From positions 12,349,001 through 12,413,000 of the forward strand of contig CM076948.1 of assembly GCA_039566865.1 (NCBI GenBank): 64,000 bases of DNA. The letters run 5' to 3'. A program made the translations under genes and the position numbers. The stretch comes from Aurelia coerulea. Its lineage: Eukaryota; Cnidaria; Scyphozoa; Semaeostomeae; Ulmaridae. The notes below the pieces were generated by a model, which was given only the letters and a program-made list of their open reading frames with translations, was not told the DNA's origin and did no database searches. This document shows, piece by piece, positions 43,100 through 56,420 of this stretch; position 1 is the first letter of the stretch; each line of letters opens with the position of its first letter.

Positions 43100-45604
43100 A
43101 TGGCGTTCAATTTAAGCTTGAAACTGCTTCTTGAATTTGACCCAGAGAGAGAGGTATGCGCTAGTATCTCTGCGAGATGGCGACAATGGCTCAACGACTT
43201 CAACTCGTTTCTGCTCGCAAGTGGTATACGAGATAATCGTCGCAAGAGAGCACTACTCTTATATCAAGCTGGTTCACGCGTTCGTGAAATTTTTGGTCAA
43301 CTTCCAGATACAGGGGAAGAGGACGATTACAACGCTGCTCGAACCAAGTTATCAGAATATTTTGAACCGCAAAAGAATACACGCTACGAGGTGTACAAAT
43401 TCAGACAAACACGACAGGAAGTTGGAGAGACACTTGACAGCTTTTACACAAGGCTACGCAAACTATCCGTGAATTGCGAATTCGCTGATGCAGATTTTGA
43501 AATAGAAGAACAGATTATTATCGGAGGACTTTCATCTCGAATCAGAAAGAAAGCGCTTCGAGAGCCTGAATACAAACTGAGAGATATGCTCTTGGATGGT
43601 CGTCGAAACGAGATGAGCGAATTCCAAGCAAAAGATATCGAATCAAAGGATGAAAGACCCATAACAAACCATATTCGTGCAGACACGCAATACAAGAAAA
43701 ACAACAAAGCCTCAAAATGTGGTAACTGTGGATGGGCATGGCATCCTAAAGATAAATGTCCAGCACAAGCGAAAACATGTCGAAAATGTTCCAAGAATAA
43801 TCACTTTGCTAACGTATGCCGAAGTTCTGCTCCGGACAATCAAAAGAAATCTGAAAAGTTTACATTTAGAAAACAGAACACAGTGAAACCTTTGCATCAT
43901 TCAGAAACCGATTCAAGTGATGGAGAATACATGTACACTGTCAAACAAAAGTCCACTGGTTGTCCAACAGCAAAAGTCCATATTGGGGGCAGTACAATTG
44001 AGATCATGATAGATACCGGAGCCTCGATTAATGTATTGGATCAACAAGCTTTTGAAGAGTTGATCGGTATTAAGTTGCAACCAACAAAGGTCCAAGCATT
44101 TCCTTTCAATACAAAACAGCCCGTACATTTCAAAGGGAAATTCGAGACGTTGGTAGAATCGAAGGAGAAATATTGCCTAGCAACATTCTACGTGATGAAA
44201 GAACAGAAAGCAGGATGTCTATTGTCAGCAAACATAGCGCAAGAGCTTGGTCTGATAAGCTTGAATCTTAGCAACGTTCATTCACTCAACACAAACGATG
44301 AAAACATTTGTGGGATAATTGATGAATACAAGCAAGTATTTGAAGGATTAGGAAAGCTGAAAGATGATGCCGTCAACCTGAATATTGACAAAGAGGCAAT
44401 ACCACAGGCACAACAACCTAGAAGAATACCGTTTCACATTCGTAAGAAAGTGAAGGACGCTTTGAAGGAGCTGGAAAATCAGGATATCATTGAACCAGTA
44501 CCAGCAAATCAGCCCACTCCTTGGCTTTCTCCTATCGTAGCAGTACCGAAGAAGGACGGTTCTGTGCGCATATGTGTAGACATGAGAATGGCCAACCAAG
44601 CAATTAATAGAGTCAGGTATCCAATACCAACAGTGAATGATATCAGCTTAGATCTCAATGGGGTGAAGTATTTTTCAAAGCTTGACTTAGCACAGGCATA
44701 CCATCAACTACCCCTTGCGGAGGAGAGCAGGTACATAACGGCTTTCAGCACACATGTTGGTTTATACCGATATACAAGATTGGCTTATGGAATAAACGCA
44801 AGTGCAGAAATTTTTCAACACGCTCTTCAGCGAAACCTCCAAGGCATCAAAGGTGTACGCACCATTGCTGACGACATTATCGTGTATGGTTCTACAAGAA
44901 AAGAACATGACACAGCACTCAAAGAATGTCTTAACCGATTACAAGAAAAAGGCGTTACATTAAATGCAAAAAAATGTAAATTCCTACAGCCAACACTTGA
45001 TTTTTTCGGTCAAATATTCTCAGCAGATGGGACACGCCCTGATCCAAAGAGAATTGAAGATTTTCAAAATGCAGCCCAACCTACAAGTGCACAAGAAGTT
45101 CGCAGCTTGCTTGGTATGTCAAATTACAGCTCCAAATACATACACGACTACGCTACAATTACAGCACCCTTACGTGAGCTTACGAAGAAAAATGCACGAT
45201 TTTCATGGGAGCAAGAACACCAGAGAGCTTTTGATAAACTCAAACAGGCGCTAGTATCAGCCCCGGTGATGGGTTATTTTGACACGAAGAAAGATACGAT
45301 GCTCACAGTCGATACAAGCGCGGTAGGAGTTTCAGCTATTTTAGCCCAAAGTGCAAGAGATGAATCGGAGTATAAAGTTATTGCGTATGCTAGTCGTTCA
45401 TTGTCAAATGTTGAACGTAGATATTCGCAGACTGAAAAAGAAGCTTTAAGCATCGTATGGGCGATAAAACACTTTCACTTGTTTTTATATGGCCAGCCAT
45501 TCACGCTGTTTACTGATCACAAGCCATTAGAGATCATTTATGGATCACCAAAGTCCAAACCTTCTGCCAGAATAGAACGATGGGTTCTACGTTTACAGCC
45601 GTAA
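43100..45604 (+). pseudogene. Gypsy gag-protease-RT-RNase H
   Basis: An 834-codon frame. Gag occupies about residues 1-200. Two zinc knuckles (CGNCGWAWHPKDKC and CRKCSKNNHFANVC) lie at about 206-240. Protease has IMIDTGASINVLD (about 303). RT spans about 440-640 with FSKLDLAQAYHQL and IADDIIVYG. RNase H starts at LTVDTSAVGVSAIL and continues to FTDHKPLEII. The frame ends at TAA 45602-45604 where the family has a Tyr codon. A second TAA follows in the same frame at about 45650, so these are mutations and not the natural end. The ATG lies 36 bases after the LTR. Confidence 0.93.
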
Positions 45605-47074
45605 ACATTCACTGTAAAATACAAAGCTGGAAAAGAAAACGCAGCAGATTAATTATCCAGACACCCATCTTACTCGCATACTAACAAAGAGAGACACACG
45701 GAACAGTATGTAAACTTTGTTACAATGAATGCAGTCCCAAAAGCGATGTCATTACGCGAAATTGCACAGGCTACAAACGAAGATAAGACACTTCAACTAC
45801 TCCGCGCTGCAATACGCACAGATATCTGGAATTCAGATGTACTTAAGCCGTACAAAATGATTAAAGAGGAATTGATTATCGGTGCACAAAATGTTATTCT
45901 GCGAGGATCAAGAATTATCATTCCTGAATCATTACAGCAACGAGCTATAGACATTGCACATGAAAGTCACCAAGGACTCTTGAAGACCAAAGCAATGATA
46001 CGGGAAAAGGTGTGGTTTCCTAAAATCGATGATGCAGTCAAAGCAACGCTTGATTCATGCCTAGCTTGCCAAGCCACAGGTAAACAAAATCCTCCAGAAC
46101 CAGTAAAGTTGAGTGACATGCCACGAGCACCATGGGAAAAACTGCATGCGGATTTTTATGGCCCATTACCTTCAGGAGATTATTTGTTAGTTGTCATCGA
46201 CAGGTATTCTCGCTTTCCTGAAGTTGAGTTCGTGAAATCGACAAAGTGTCAGTTTTAGTCCCAAAATTTGATCGTATATTTGCTGTCCATGGAATACCAG
46301 AGGTCATCAAAACAGACAATGGTCCGCCATTTAACAGCGATGATTTCAGTAGATATCTTACAGCACTCGGAATAAAGCACGATCCAATTACTCCAGTATG
46401 GCCACAAGCTAACGGAGAAGTAGAAAGGTTTAACCAACCTTTAGGCAAAGTCATTCAAGCCGCCTTAATTGGAGGAAAACCATGGAGGCAAGAAATACAG
46501 CGATTTCTACTGCAGTACAGAACAACTCCACACTCGGTTACAAAAGTTGCACCATGTGAACTTCTTTTCAATCGACAAGTTAGAGGGAAATTACCAGTTA
46601 TCGAAAGAAAGATTGTTGTAAACAAACACAAACAAGCACGAGCTAACGGGGTTGAAAAACAGAAATACCAGAAAGAATACACGGACACGCGTCGAAACGC
46701 AAAGGAGAGTGATATTAAAGTTGGAGACACCGTTTTTAGTGAAACAAATTCGAAAGAATAAATTATATTCTCGTTTTGACAAGACTCCTTACGTCGTTAT
46801 TGAGCGAAAAGGAACAATGATAACCGCTGAAAATGCAAACAAACATCGCATTACACGAAACATATCTCATTTTAAGAAGTACATTAATCGAAAAGATCAC
46901 TCACTCGAGACAGACAGTGATTTAGAAGACAAAGATCGTAGAGATGAACCGTTGAAACAAACTGATCAGATTGAACCAGATGATCAAGCGCAACCAATCG
47001 AGAACGATAATCAGCCAAGAGAAACTCGGACACGCAAATGTTCTGAACGATATGGAAATCCTGTTCCAATATAA
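45605..47074 (+). pseudogene. Gypsy integrase and C-terminal region, frameshifted
   Basis: In the same frame as gag-pol, 45725-46258 encodes the integrase zinc finger (HESHQGLLKTK, CLACQATGK) and the first catalytic Asp (HADFYGPL). A frameshift near 46250 moves to the frame with KTDNGPPFNSDDF and ANGEVERFNQPLG (second Asp and Glu). A second shift near 46745 leads to RFDKTPYVVIERKGTMITAE and a charged tail ending at 47074. All three acidic residues remain visible. Confidence 0.92.
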
Positions 47075-47095
47075 CTCGTTACAACACTCATTCCG

Positions 47096-47108
47096 AAAAG
47101 GGGAGTAA
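47096..47108 (+). promoter_or_regulatory. Polypurine tract of the Gypsy element
   Basis: aaaaggggagtaa lies immediately before the 3' LTR start at 47109. Confidence 0.8.
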
Positions 47109-47260
47109 TGTTGTATTGACACTCTATGTATACAGTATGGTTACCCTTTGAAACCATTGTTGTAGCCACGCCTTAGTTTAGATTATTTACTCTTGTTATG
47201 TTCGGTTCGAAACAAGACGTATTTTATTAGTCTCCAAATCTTGGTCTGAATAATGTCCTG
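47109..47260 (+). repeat. Truncated 3' LTR of the Gypsy element
   Basis: It matches the first 152 bases of the 5' LTR with about four differences, then stops at gtcctg. The last 23 bases of the LTR are missing. Confidence 0.9.
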
Positions 47261-47273
47261 AAGGTTTCTTTAA

Positions 47274-50200
47274 AGTGCCACTGAAGTGTATTAGTCAAAA
47301 AAATTTTAATACGTTTCCTAATGGGAAAATCATCGATGATTCGATTGACGTAAATATTTTTTCATTTTGGTGCCGGGAAATGCCATTTTTTGGGGTGTTT
47401 TTACCCCTTGGTCTTGCGAAAAGAGCCTGGGCCGAGTGACGTAGATTGATTTATCAAGCGTTCCATTCAATTCATCACACACGAACACACCACTGTGAAC
47501 GACTGGAAGGAAGGTTCCTGGCTGCCAATGTGCCGTGAGGAAAAGTGAAGATTATTGCATGTTTTGCCGAGACTTTGGAGATAAATTGGATTCCAATCGC
47601 ATCAGTAGTAGCAAGTGACCACGGGATGATAAATAACAAATGCTGCGGAGTGATGTAGCCGGTTTAAAACTGTTTGACAGCCGCCGTTTATTGACGATGA
47701 TTTAGGCCCTCTTGCCCACATCAAATTCAGGGAAGAGGCGATGATGGCGAGATTGGAAGCATCAATTACGGCATGTTGGGAGATCAGATATTCCAATTAA
47801 TGGACACCTAGAAGTGCTTCTACAATTAAATGGTGAGAATTTGTGCTTGAATGCTTTATTTGTTTTTCTTTCATGTGTTGATGTGATGGGTCATTTGAAT
47901 TGGTGTTCGTTGTGATTGTGAGGCTTTTCACCACCACTTGAGCAAACGTGTCTTGACCAGAAGCACAAAGGGGATCAGATATGAGTTTTCTGCAAACTTA
48001 TTAAATCCGCAGTAACCTAAAAGGAGCGAATTAAGTGAGCCTAAGATGCTATGAAACTGAACATGATTTTTGTTACCAGGATTTGCGGTTATCTGTTATT
48101 ATTGCAATAAATAGAAAATCAAGGTTTGCCTGTAAGGTAGCCAGTGTAGAAACATGAAGTTTTGCCTTTTTATTACAATCGACTGTGGTTAGTTAGTCAA
48201 TTCAGAGTTAAATATTTTGTTATTTATTGTTATTCAGGTCCAACAAATCTGGTATAAACATTGCTTAGAGCATGGTTGACTCCAATTGGATGAGAATATT
48301 TCTTGCAAAATGGCCTAGAACTTGAACCCTGCAGGACAAGCTGGAAATTCAAAATTTTATGGATACCAAAACATTTTACAAGCAACTGAAACTTTGCCAC
48401 TGATGCTATTTTGTATTGCATTGTATTGTATAACAAGAAAAGGGTGTGGCTTATCTTAAACAGTGAATTCCACACATGGCAGCATTATTTTTCTCAGCCC
48501 AAAAATTCTGAGTCTAACACAGTCTCTTGGGCTCACATCACAATACCTGATATTTCTTGTCACAGGAAAAAACAAGTTCAGCTTCCGTTATGTGGTTTCA
48601 TAAAAAGTTGAAAATAGATTGCAGAAGATTAAAAGGAGATGAGGTGGGAATCATCCTAAATATGTTTTCATAAAAAGTGAAAAATTAACTTGGACTTTAG
48701 GGCCCAGCTGCACAATAGCAATAAATCCTTCTGCAAAAATGAAAGGTATGATCTGTTTCAACTGAGGGTGGTAGTATACTATACAATATAAAGTTAGTTT
48801 GAAGAATTTGGGAAAACCAAACTCCAAATAACGTTTCTCAATTATGTTTCATGTTTGATATTCAACCTAATGTCTCATTCTATTCCTGCCTTGACCATCC
48901 TCCACAGGCAGCCCAGGGGTCAAAGAATTGCTTGTACAGATGCCTCAGGGGATGGGGCAAGTCTTTTGGCAGATGCCCAGGGACTTGGCACTATCACATG
49001 CATACTCCCAAAAACTTTATAAGCAAACACTATAATCACTACTATTATCAAATGCCCCTGGAAGCAGGGGAAAATTTGCAGTCAAATGCATGGGGGTCAG
49101 GAATATTTTATGAGCAAATACCCAGGGGTGTCCCAGGGAAATGATCAGAGTAGGAATTGAACGAGACATAGGTCCACACCACAGTTTCCAAATGTTGTAA
49201 AATAGGCCTTGTATGCAGTTGTTGAGTTCTTTACATGTACTTCCTCATATGCAAAAAAATGTGAGTTGTATTTAAAAAAGTTAACATTGGTATTGACATT
49301 ATACCAAAGAGTTCCAATTAGGGATATCAGCAGGGAAGGGTTATTTTTATTTACAAAATTGTCTTTGCTGTTCATCAGGCATATTTAAACTGGCAATTTT
49401 TTTTTATCCTGCCCTACTTCAGTATTTCTTTTAACATTTGCATGTAGGTTAGACGGTAGCAATAATCCATTTAACATCATTACTGCTTATTTTCTGTTAT
49501 TTTCTTACTGAGCATGTGTAGCCAAACTGAAGAAAAATATTGGTAGATTAGGGGCCATCACCATAGCTTCTCATACTCACAGGTTGAAGAAAATCACAGG
49601 AAATGTTTGTCAAATTCTCTGGATGCAACTTAGTGAACATTACACATATTTTTTACAAGAAACCAGCCATAAGAAGCCCAACTCTCAGGTCGCCAAAACA
49701 TTAAACTCCAGTTCTAGGAAACTTTAACTTAAGAAACTATTTATTCCAATAAAGAAACTCCTCAGCTTAATTTTACTTCATTTTTACTTGTAGCATATTG
49801 CTCGGAAGGTGCCTGAGTTTTTTATCAGAAACATAGAAAGGGAGGACACTGGGGCATGTGCCCCCCAAGATTTTGCAATAAAAAAGTGTGCTTTCTATTT
49901 TCAGCAAGTGCCCCTTTAGCCTTATGAGAAAAGTGCCCTTGAAGTGTCATGCCCCCCAAGTTTGAGATGCATCCTACATCCCTGTCTTTTATAAGGAAGA
50001 ATTTGAGTCAGTACTGAAAGTTTCTTAACATCATCAGATTTGCAGTCCTCAGAGTTAAAAGTTTCTCAAGGTTTCAACTATCTTTGTATTTATGGCCTTT
50101 GCCTTTGTGAATATTTGAAAGCAACATTTTTTGAAGCCTTTCCAGTGTTAGACATTTACTCAAGTACCTCCTGAGTAATATCAGACAGAAAACAAGTGAA

Positions 50201-51906
50201 AATAAAGTACAAATATGCTGAGGATGTCCTTTATTAAAACTTAATAGTTTCCTAAGTTATATGTTCCCAGTATTGGAGTCTCATAGTTTTGGGGGATCTT
50301 AGAGTTGAGTTTCTTGTAAGCAGTTTCTCATAAAAAGCATGTGTAAATGTCTAAAAAATAGAGAGGCTTAAACAACTGTTTTGAAATTTTCACAAGGGTA
50401 TCGGTAGTAGACATGGAGATTGTTATATACAGTAGAACCTTAAAATCTGATAATTTTAAGAAACTCAATACTGGTTCAAATTCTTAGTTTCTTCCAAAAT
50501 AAGTGGTTTAATTTTGCACTGAAAGTACATTATCCAAGGAACAGGAAAAGAGAGTTTGATCTCAAGATTTTATTCCTCTTACTACTCATATTGGTACCTA
50601 CTCTTACAAGATCAATGGCAGCATGATACTCCATAAATAAACAAGGGTTTAACTAACTCTTCATCAAAATATATGTAACTGTTTCAATATCTTGAGGCAG
50701 TGAAGACTGTCGTTAGTTCATCTTCATTTTCAAATCCAATTCTGTTTGCACTGAGATCATTTCTCATCAAAGAGATTATTGAACAGATATGCCAAATGAG
50801 TTCTGCATCTGCTCTTCATCTTGGTTGACTTGATCTTTCATTTCATCTAAAATATCAAATAAAAATTCATAACTTAATGAACAGCAGTCATTTGGTTAAC
50901 AAGAGCCAAAAATAACTGCATCTGCTTTGCATTTTTAATTATTTAGGTAATAAGCACCATATGAGTGGTAAACAAAACCGGTTTCCAACAGGCTGAGAGC
51001 ATTTTCCTCTGTATGGTTTAGAAACTAGGACCACAAAAGGCAAGGAACGGTCCTCAGAATTTGGGGTCAGGAGACCAACCTGTTACCATCTGTGCATCCA
51101 CAGTGCATTCATTCAAATCAAATCTGAAAAATTTCATTCATTATAATTCAAAACGGTCCTCGATACTAAACTTAAAACAATCACTGCATCGATATGCTAC
51201 ACCGTCAAATCTCAGAGAGCAGCAACACAAGCACAACAAAACTTGCACCCACCTGAAGGAATGAACTCGGGATTTCTTCTTCGCTCCTCAGACCAACACA
51301 GCATAATCTCTCAGCTTCCAGATGTTGATACTATGTTGATCTTAAGACGTCTTAGCAGTCTAATTTCGTCAAAAAGCCAAGTGTAGAATGTAAATCAATA
51401 TTCTCTGCAGAAAACAGGCTTGTCGAGAGGGTCTTGTTGCTTCAGCTGCCAATAGGCCTAACCCTTGCGTAGATACCATGCTTATACCAAGTTCTCGATG
51501 ATTCTGCTCTTGTTATGGAAGTTTTCCCGAGAACCTGCGAGCTCGTGATTATATCTCATGCAGCTGGCGTTGTTAAAGTCACCAGAAAGTGGCATTTTCT
51601 GCTTTTTAAACAGTTTACCAGAGGCTTCGCGTTGATCTTCGCGTGACTTCCAGGCTGAACTGCATTAAAAACATACCACGCCACAGCGAGTGATAAATCA
51701 AAGTACGTCACACATTCCTGTTTGGCCGCGCATTATTTTTCGCACAAAGAAACTTGATAATTGGCACTTTAGGGCTTAAAATATGATACTTATAGAAACA
51801 ATATACAGGAAATAATTACATCATTCGATTCAGCGGCTCTTGTTTATTCGTAATCATTACAAAAATAGCATTATCAAAATTTTCACTACTACACTTCAGT
51901 GGCACT
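47274..51906. mobile_element. 4.6-kb TTAA-bounded DNA element without a visible gene
   Basis: The start agtgccactgaagtgta and its reverse complement at the end are flanked by TTAA (47270-47273 and 51907-51910). Subterminal sequence is also inverted: gtgacgtagattgatttatc near 47437 against the complement near 51695. TTAA suggests piggyBac-type (or Sola3-type) mobilisation. The interior has only short open frames. One inner stretch (48890-49140) is a G-rich dispersed repeat. No transposase motif was seen, so it is a nonautonomous or heavily decayed element, or a chance pair of MITE halves around host DNA. Confidence 0.7.
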
Positions 51907-52105
51907 TTAAGTAAAAACTTTAGGGCACATATTCTGTTTCGAATCTGTTTTATTCGGGGGAGGTTGACATCATTATTCTATTTTCATTGATGATACGTAT
52001 TGCTTGGTCTTCAAAGCTTGCCCACTTTTGACTGGGTCATGCCGACAAAGACATTGGTACGGCGTAGATCGTTTCTGCCGTGTGTGGACTGATGCTTTGT
52101 CGCAC

Positions 52106-52935
52106 TCATGATAATAGCTTGATTCTTGATGAAATCTTAAATGTCCTCTCTAAATTTTCATTGAAACTACGATTTTTATCAGATAATATCACACTTAAAT
52201 TTTCATAGTTTTGTGACTCAGTAATACTTTGTTGGCTCCTTTTGATTTCTACAGGTTTAGGTCTCGATGTTCTCTGATGCGTACCAAATAGGACACATTC
52301 GGTCTTTGTTCTTTTCAAAATAGCGACTAAGTTATGTATGGCAAGCCAGTCAGCAATTTGATCAATGCAATCTTTAATTGGCTTTCGATGTTTTCACCAC
52401 AATTGTTGTCCACGCAGTAAATGACTGTATCATCAGCATATAAGATGATTTCACAATGGTTTAGTTAAAGATCAATATGCTTTATTAGCGGAATGAACAG
52501 TAATGGTCCTAAAATAGATCCTTGGCGAACTCCGCATGACATGGATTTTGTTTCACTCTTTACTCCATCCAAAAACCATTGCAGTTCTTGAGGATTGATT
52601 CCATATAGGGGTAGCTTTGCTAGAACCCTATAGTGACCTACTGTATCACGTACTTTCCTAACGTCTAAAAAATCTGCACCCATTAATACCTTGTCTTATA
52701 AAACCAGGAAAAAGGCTACGGCATGTTGCGTGGAGGACTTATTTATAAAACTAAACTGCCTTTGTCAGAGTTCTTGTTCTCCTAAATAGCTGTGAACTTG
52801 CTTGTAAACCACACGTTGTGGCACACTTTTGACAGAACAGGGAGAACAGAGAGTGGCCTGTAATTGTCAATAAGTGATCTTTTGCCTGATTCGTAGACTG
52901 GAGTTATTAAGCCCATTTTTCAGCAGATGGGAATG
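52106..52935 (-). pseudogene. Decayed LINE reverse transcriptase
   Basis: On the - strand, in order: SGKRSLIDNYRPLSVLPVLS (about 52870), KLPLYGINPQELQWFLDGVK, CGVRQGSILGPLLF (about 52520), ILYADDTVIYC (about 52430) and KTECVLFGTHQRTS. The catalytic YADD is present, but internal deletions, stops and frame changes abound. It is related to, but distinct from, the LINE at 53311-55395. Confidence 0.85.
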
Positions 52936-53310
52936 CTGTTTGGCTCAGAGGGCGATTTGTCAATTTTGATAAATTTCCTGGTAATCATATCGTGGTAATT
53001 TTATTCGCTTCTATTTTCTCAAGATTTCATTAAGAATGTCTGTACCAGTAGCTGATGTGAATTTAAAGACGCATCCTCTTGGGTGCAATGTCTGTCTTAC
53101 GTTTCTATGGTCATAGTTTTTCTTATTACAAAGGCCACTTTGTGATTTAAAAGGGGCTTCAATATCAGTCAGTAAGAAAGCCAGTCAGTCACGCTGGTCA
53201 ATGCAATTGATTAACGGTTTATCTCTGCTAGTGTATGTAAAGAAATGTATATAAAGAAAGCACACAGAAAGCGCATGCAATAACAATAATATACATGTTT
53301 ATACAGGGTA

Positions 53311-55395
53311 AATACCTTATCAATACTGGAAAGTATTGTTATCAACAAGGGCCCTGTTAAATTAAAATTTAATAAAAAATAATGATAGTAATCCTAATAC
53401 AATATAAAACTGGTCAAGGTGTTTACAAGAATATCTACAAGAAATCGTTTCCACAAGAATGTCTTATTTACAGGGAATCAGTTTTAATCATAGTATTCCT
53501 TCAGTCTTGATCTAAATAGAACAACAGAGTGCAAGGAACGAATCTCCAAGGGAAGTTCGTTGTAACAGCGAGGTCCTTGAAACCAAAACGATTTTCTTGC
53601 AGCTTCAGTTCTCAGTAGTGGCAGACGAAGAGACGCGTCATTATTTCTTGTCTCATGGTTGTGACTTATTTGCTCCGCGTATGATGAAAACGCCGGGATA
53701 CTTGTTCCTTGTAGGCATTTGAAGATTGGACAAGCAGCTTTCAATATCTTTTGGTTGAGGATACTGCAGAATCTGTTCTCTCTATTTTGATTTGCTTGAT
53801 ATATTTTGATTTGCTTGATAGTAAATAATCTTTTGTGCCTTTCCCTGGAGCTTTTCAAACTTCTGCGTCATTGTATCCGATATCTTAAGCACTGGTGTTG
53901 AACAGTATAGTATTGTTGGCAATACATGTGCACTGTACACCGATTTTGCAGCTAACATTGACATTGCTTTTCTCATTCTTTCTAGAAGCTTGATTCGAGC
54001 CGTAGCCGTTTTAAGCACCTCTTGTAAATGGTCACTCATGCTCAGCGAAGGGTCCATGTGCATTCCCAGATATTCATATTTAGATGTAAAGTTTATCAGG
54101 TGACCTTGCAACGATACTTTCAAATCACCATGAGAGCAGAGTCGCTTAGCAGTCCCGAACAGCATACTTTCTGTCTTTCCTTTCTTTAGGTTAATGATTT
54201 ATCTATTTTTGTCAAGCCAATCTTTAATGACAGTCATATTAGCCGATAGGGTGTTTTCAATGACTTTGATGTCTCGATGAGTTGTGTATATCACAGTGTC
54301 ATCAGCATACATCTGAACACTACAACCATCAACCTTCTTTATGAGATCATTTATCTGAATCAAAAACAGCAGTGGACCAAGAATCGATCCCTGAGGTACT
54401 CCAAATTTTACCAGTTGGAGCTCTGACTTTACATTATCGTAATGGACATACTGAAAGCGTCCGGAAAGATAGTTTTCAATCCACATTAGCTCATTTCCTG
54501 TTACACCATAGAAAGGTAGCTTTGACAGAAGCACTGAGTGTTCTACTGTGTCAAATGCTTTCTGTAGATCTATAAAAACAGCACCTGTCAATTTGCCTTG
54601 ATCCATAGCAAGACGAATCCTATCTGTGAAAAGTGTTACTGCGAGCTCTGTGTTATATCTTCTTCTGAAACCAAACTGTGATGATGTTATGAGATCATTA
54701 TTTTCTAAGTAGCCGGATAGTTGATCGTAGACTACTCTTTCTAATATCTTTGAAATTGCTGGTAATATTGAGATTGGTCGATAGTTATCCATTGATGTTT
54801 TAGGCCCGGACTTGAAAAGGGGTAGAACTTTGGCAGTCTTTAATTTACCAGGTACCATTGAATCTGCCAATGATCTATTTGTGATATACGTTAGTGGCTC
54901 AGCTAAAGTCAGAGCAGCATCTTTCAGCATTTTGGGGGGCAGGTTATCATGGCCTGGTGCTTTTGTTGACTTCAGATTGAGAAGGTGCCTAAGCACCTTT
55001 TGCCTCGTGATAAGAAGAAACTGAAAATGGGTGCTAGCCTGATTTATGTCACTTTCATTTCGCCAATTGAAAATGGATGGTAGATTACTACAAAGTTTCT
55101 CAGCACATGTAGTAAAATGGTGACAGAAGGAATTTGCAATGGTATTTTTGTCAGTTGTGAGCTCTCCAGAGATATCAAACGCAGTTGAATGCGATAGAGA
55201 TTTGTCGCTTGTTGGGTATAGCTTCTTCACCATTTTCCAGAACTGCTTAGAGTTTTGGGCATTTTCTTCCATCATTGTCCTGTTATAGGAGGCTTTACTT
55301 TTTCTTACACTAGAATTGACTTTATTTCGGTATTGCCTGTACAGAGACCAATCATGATTACTGCCGCTTCTTTTAGCTCAGACTTCTTTTAGTCA
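53311..55395 (-). pseudogene. 5'-truncated LINE with RT (jockey/CR1-like)
   Basis: The longest frame (55275-54199) has the full RT: NLKSTKAPGHDNLPPKML, MDNYRPISILPAISKILERV, SQFGFRRRYNTELA, FIDLQKAFDTVEH, FGVPQGSILGPLLF and MYADDTVIYTT. A TAA at 54199-54201 interrupts the frame, which continues as NLKKGKTESMLFGTAKRL. A 19-bp tandem duplication (53783-53801 and 53802-53820) then shifts the frame before the C-terminal block PRCYNELPLEIRSLHSV. Coding similarity begins near 55395, so the endonuclease and ORF1 are missing. A second copy of its 3' end is at 26908-27730. Confidence 0.92.
53783..53820 (-). repeat. 19-bp tandem duplication in the LINE
   Basis: Two identical adjacent units, tattttgatttgcttgata. 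The length is not a multiple of three, so it frameshifts the LINE reading frame. The copy at 26908-27730 has a single unit. Confidence 0.9.
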
Positions 55396-56080
55396 AGACA
55401 GAAGTTTCCCGCAATCCTAAGCAAAATTTGACGCCAGCTTATTTCATGTTAGACAGTTTTGACACCATAAGATGGATAGATCACAGAAAATTTTTAGCCT
55501 GATACAACAACAATTGAACCTGAATTGGCACGTTTTTTCTCCTTATTAGCAACTTAATCGACAATAGAACCACGTATGATCTCAAATTGGAAGTTCGATG
55601 TTTGAAGGTATGTTTAGCCATTGGTATGAGAAAGGCGATAACATCTGCTTGGCATGATTGTTGATGTTTTATACCTCAACTGTGAACATATGTTGTTGCT
55701 GGTTCTTCTGGCGGCTTCTGGCAGTTCAAAGCAGTGACGACGGTGTCCATTTGGACTCTTCCTAACGAGGTACAGTGGTCTCGATATGGGTATAAATAAT
55801 CTACAGCTGGAAATCTTGATTTACACAAGAAAGAAAGACGTTAAGCCTTTTGTTGCGATAACGAATTTATTCCTTGGACTATTTTTCCTTGGTCCTGTAA
55901 CGTCATTAAACCTGTGCAATTTGAAACTTTAATGAATTTCTGGGGGCGCGTGCTGATTTTCGGTAAACTTTAGCAAAGTCTGACAATGGATTCTTGTAAT
56001 CCACTAGGGTCTATTCCTCCCAGGTCTATATGCAATGCTAGGAGGTTGAGGAAAAGGGGGTCGTAATGCAGTACTGTACT
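55396..56080. other. No gene recognised
   Basis: AT-rich sequence without credible open frames or repeat ends. Confidence 0.3.
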
Positions 56081-56084
56081 GTCA

Positions 56085-56420
56085 CTCAATGAATATCAAA
56101 GTTCTTCAAAGAAATTTGAGAGTTTTGGGCCAGAAAGCTTCCGATTTAAAGGTCCGCAGCTTTAGAAAATGTTACCACCAACAATACGAAATTTAGAATC
56201 CCTTCGTCAATTTAAAGCAAAGATAAAAAATTGGTACGGGAAAAGCTGTCCATGCCAATTATGCCGTATTCTTATTCTGAACTTGGGCGATAGATGCTTT
56301 TTGATATCTGTTTTATATTGTATACTTTGATGACTTGTAAATATTTTACCCACTACTGTCTTATGTAATATTGTATATAAATTTCAACGTTGGAATTAAT
56401 TAGATACTTCATTTATTCAG
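56085..56420 (+). pseudogene. LINE C-terminal tail
   Basis: FRFKGPQL, a TAG in place of the usual Trp codon, then KMLPPTIRNLESLRQFKAKI, KNWYGKSCPCQLCR and a stop. This is the conserved end of a LINE polyprotein. RT is missing. Confidence 0.7.

Larger units (their letters stand above)
42890..47260 (+). mobile_element. Gypsy LTR retrotransposon (Mag-like), degenerate
   Basis: The 5' LTR (42890-43064), primer site, gag-pol and polypurine tract are present, with a truncated 3' LTR (47109-47260). Over the shared 152 bases the LTRs differ at about four positions. Two in-frame stops and two frameshifts in pol show it is inactive. The RT motif IADDIIVYG suggests the Mag lineage (inference). Confidence 0.95.
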
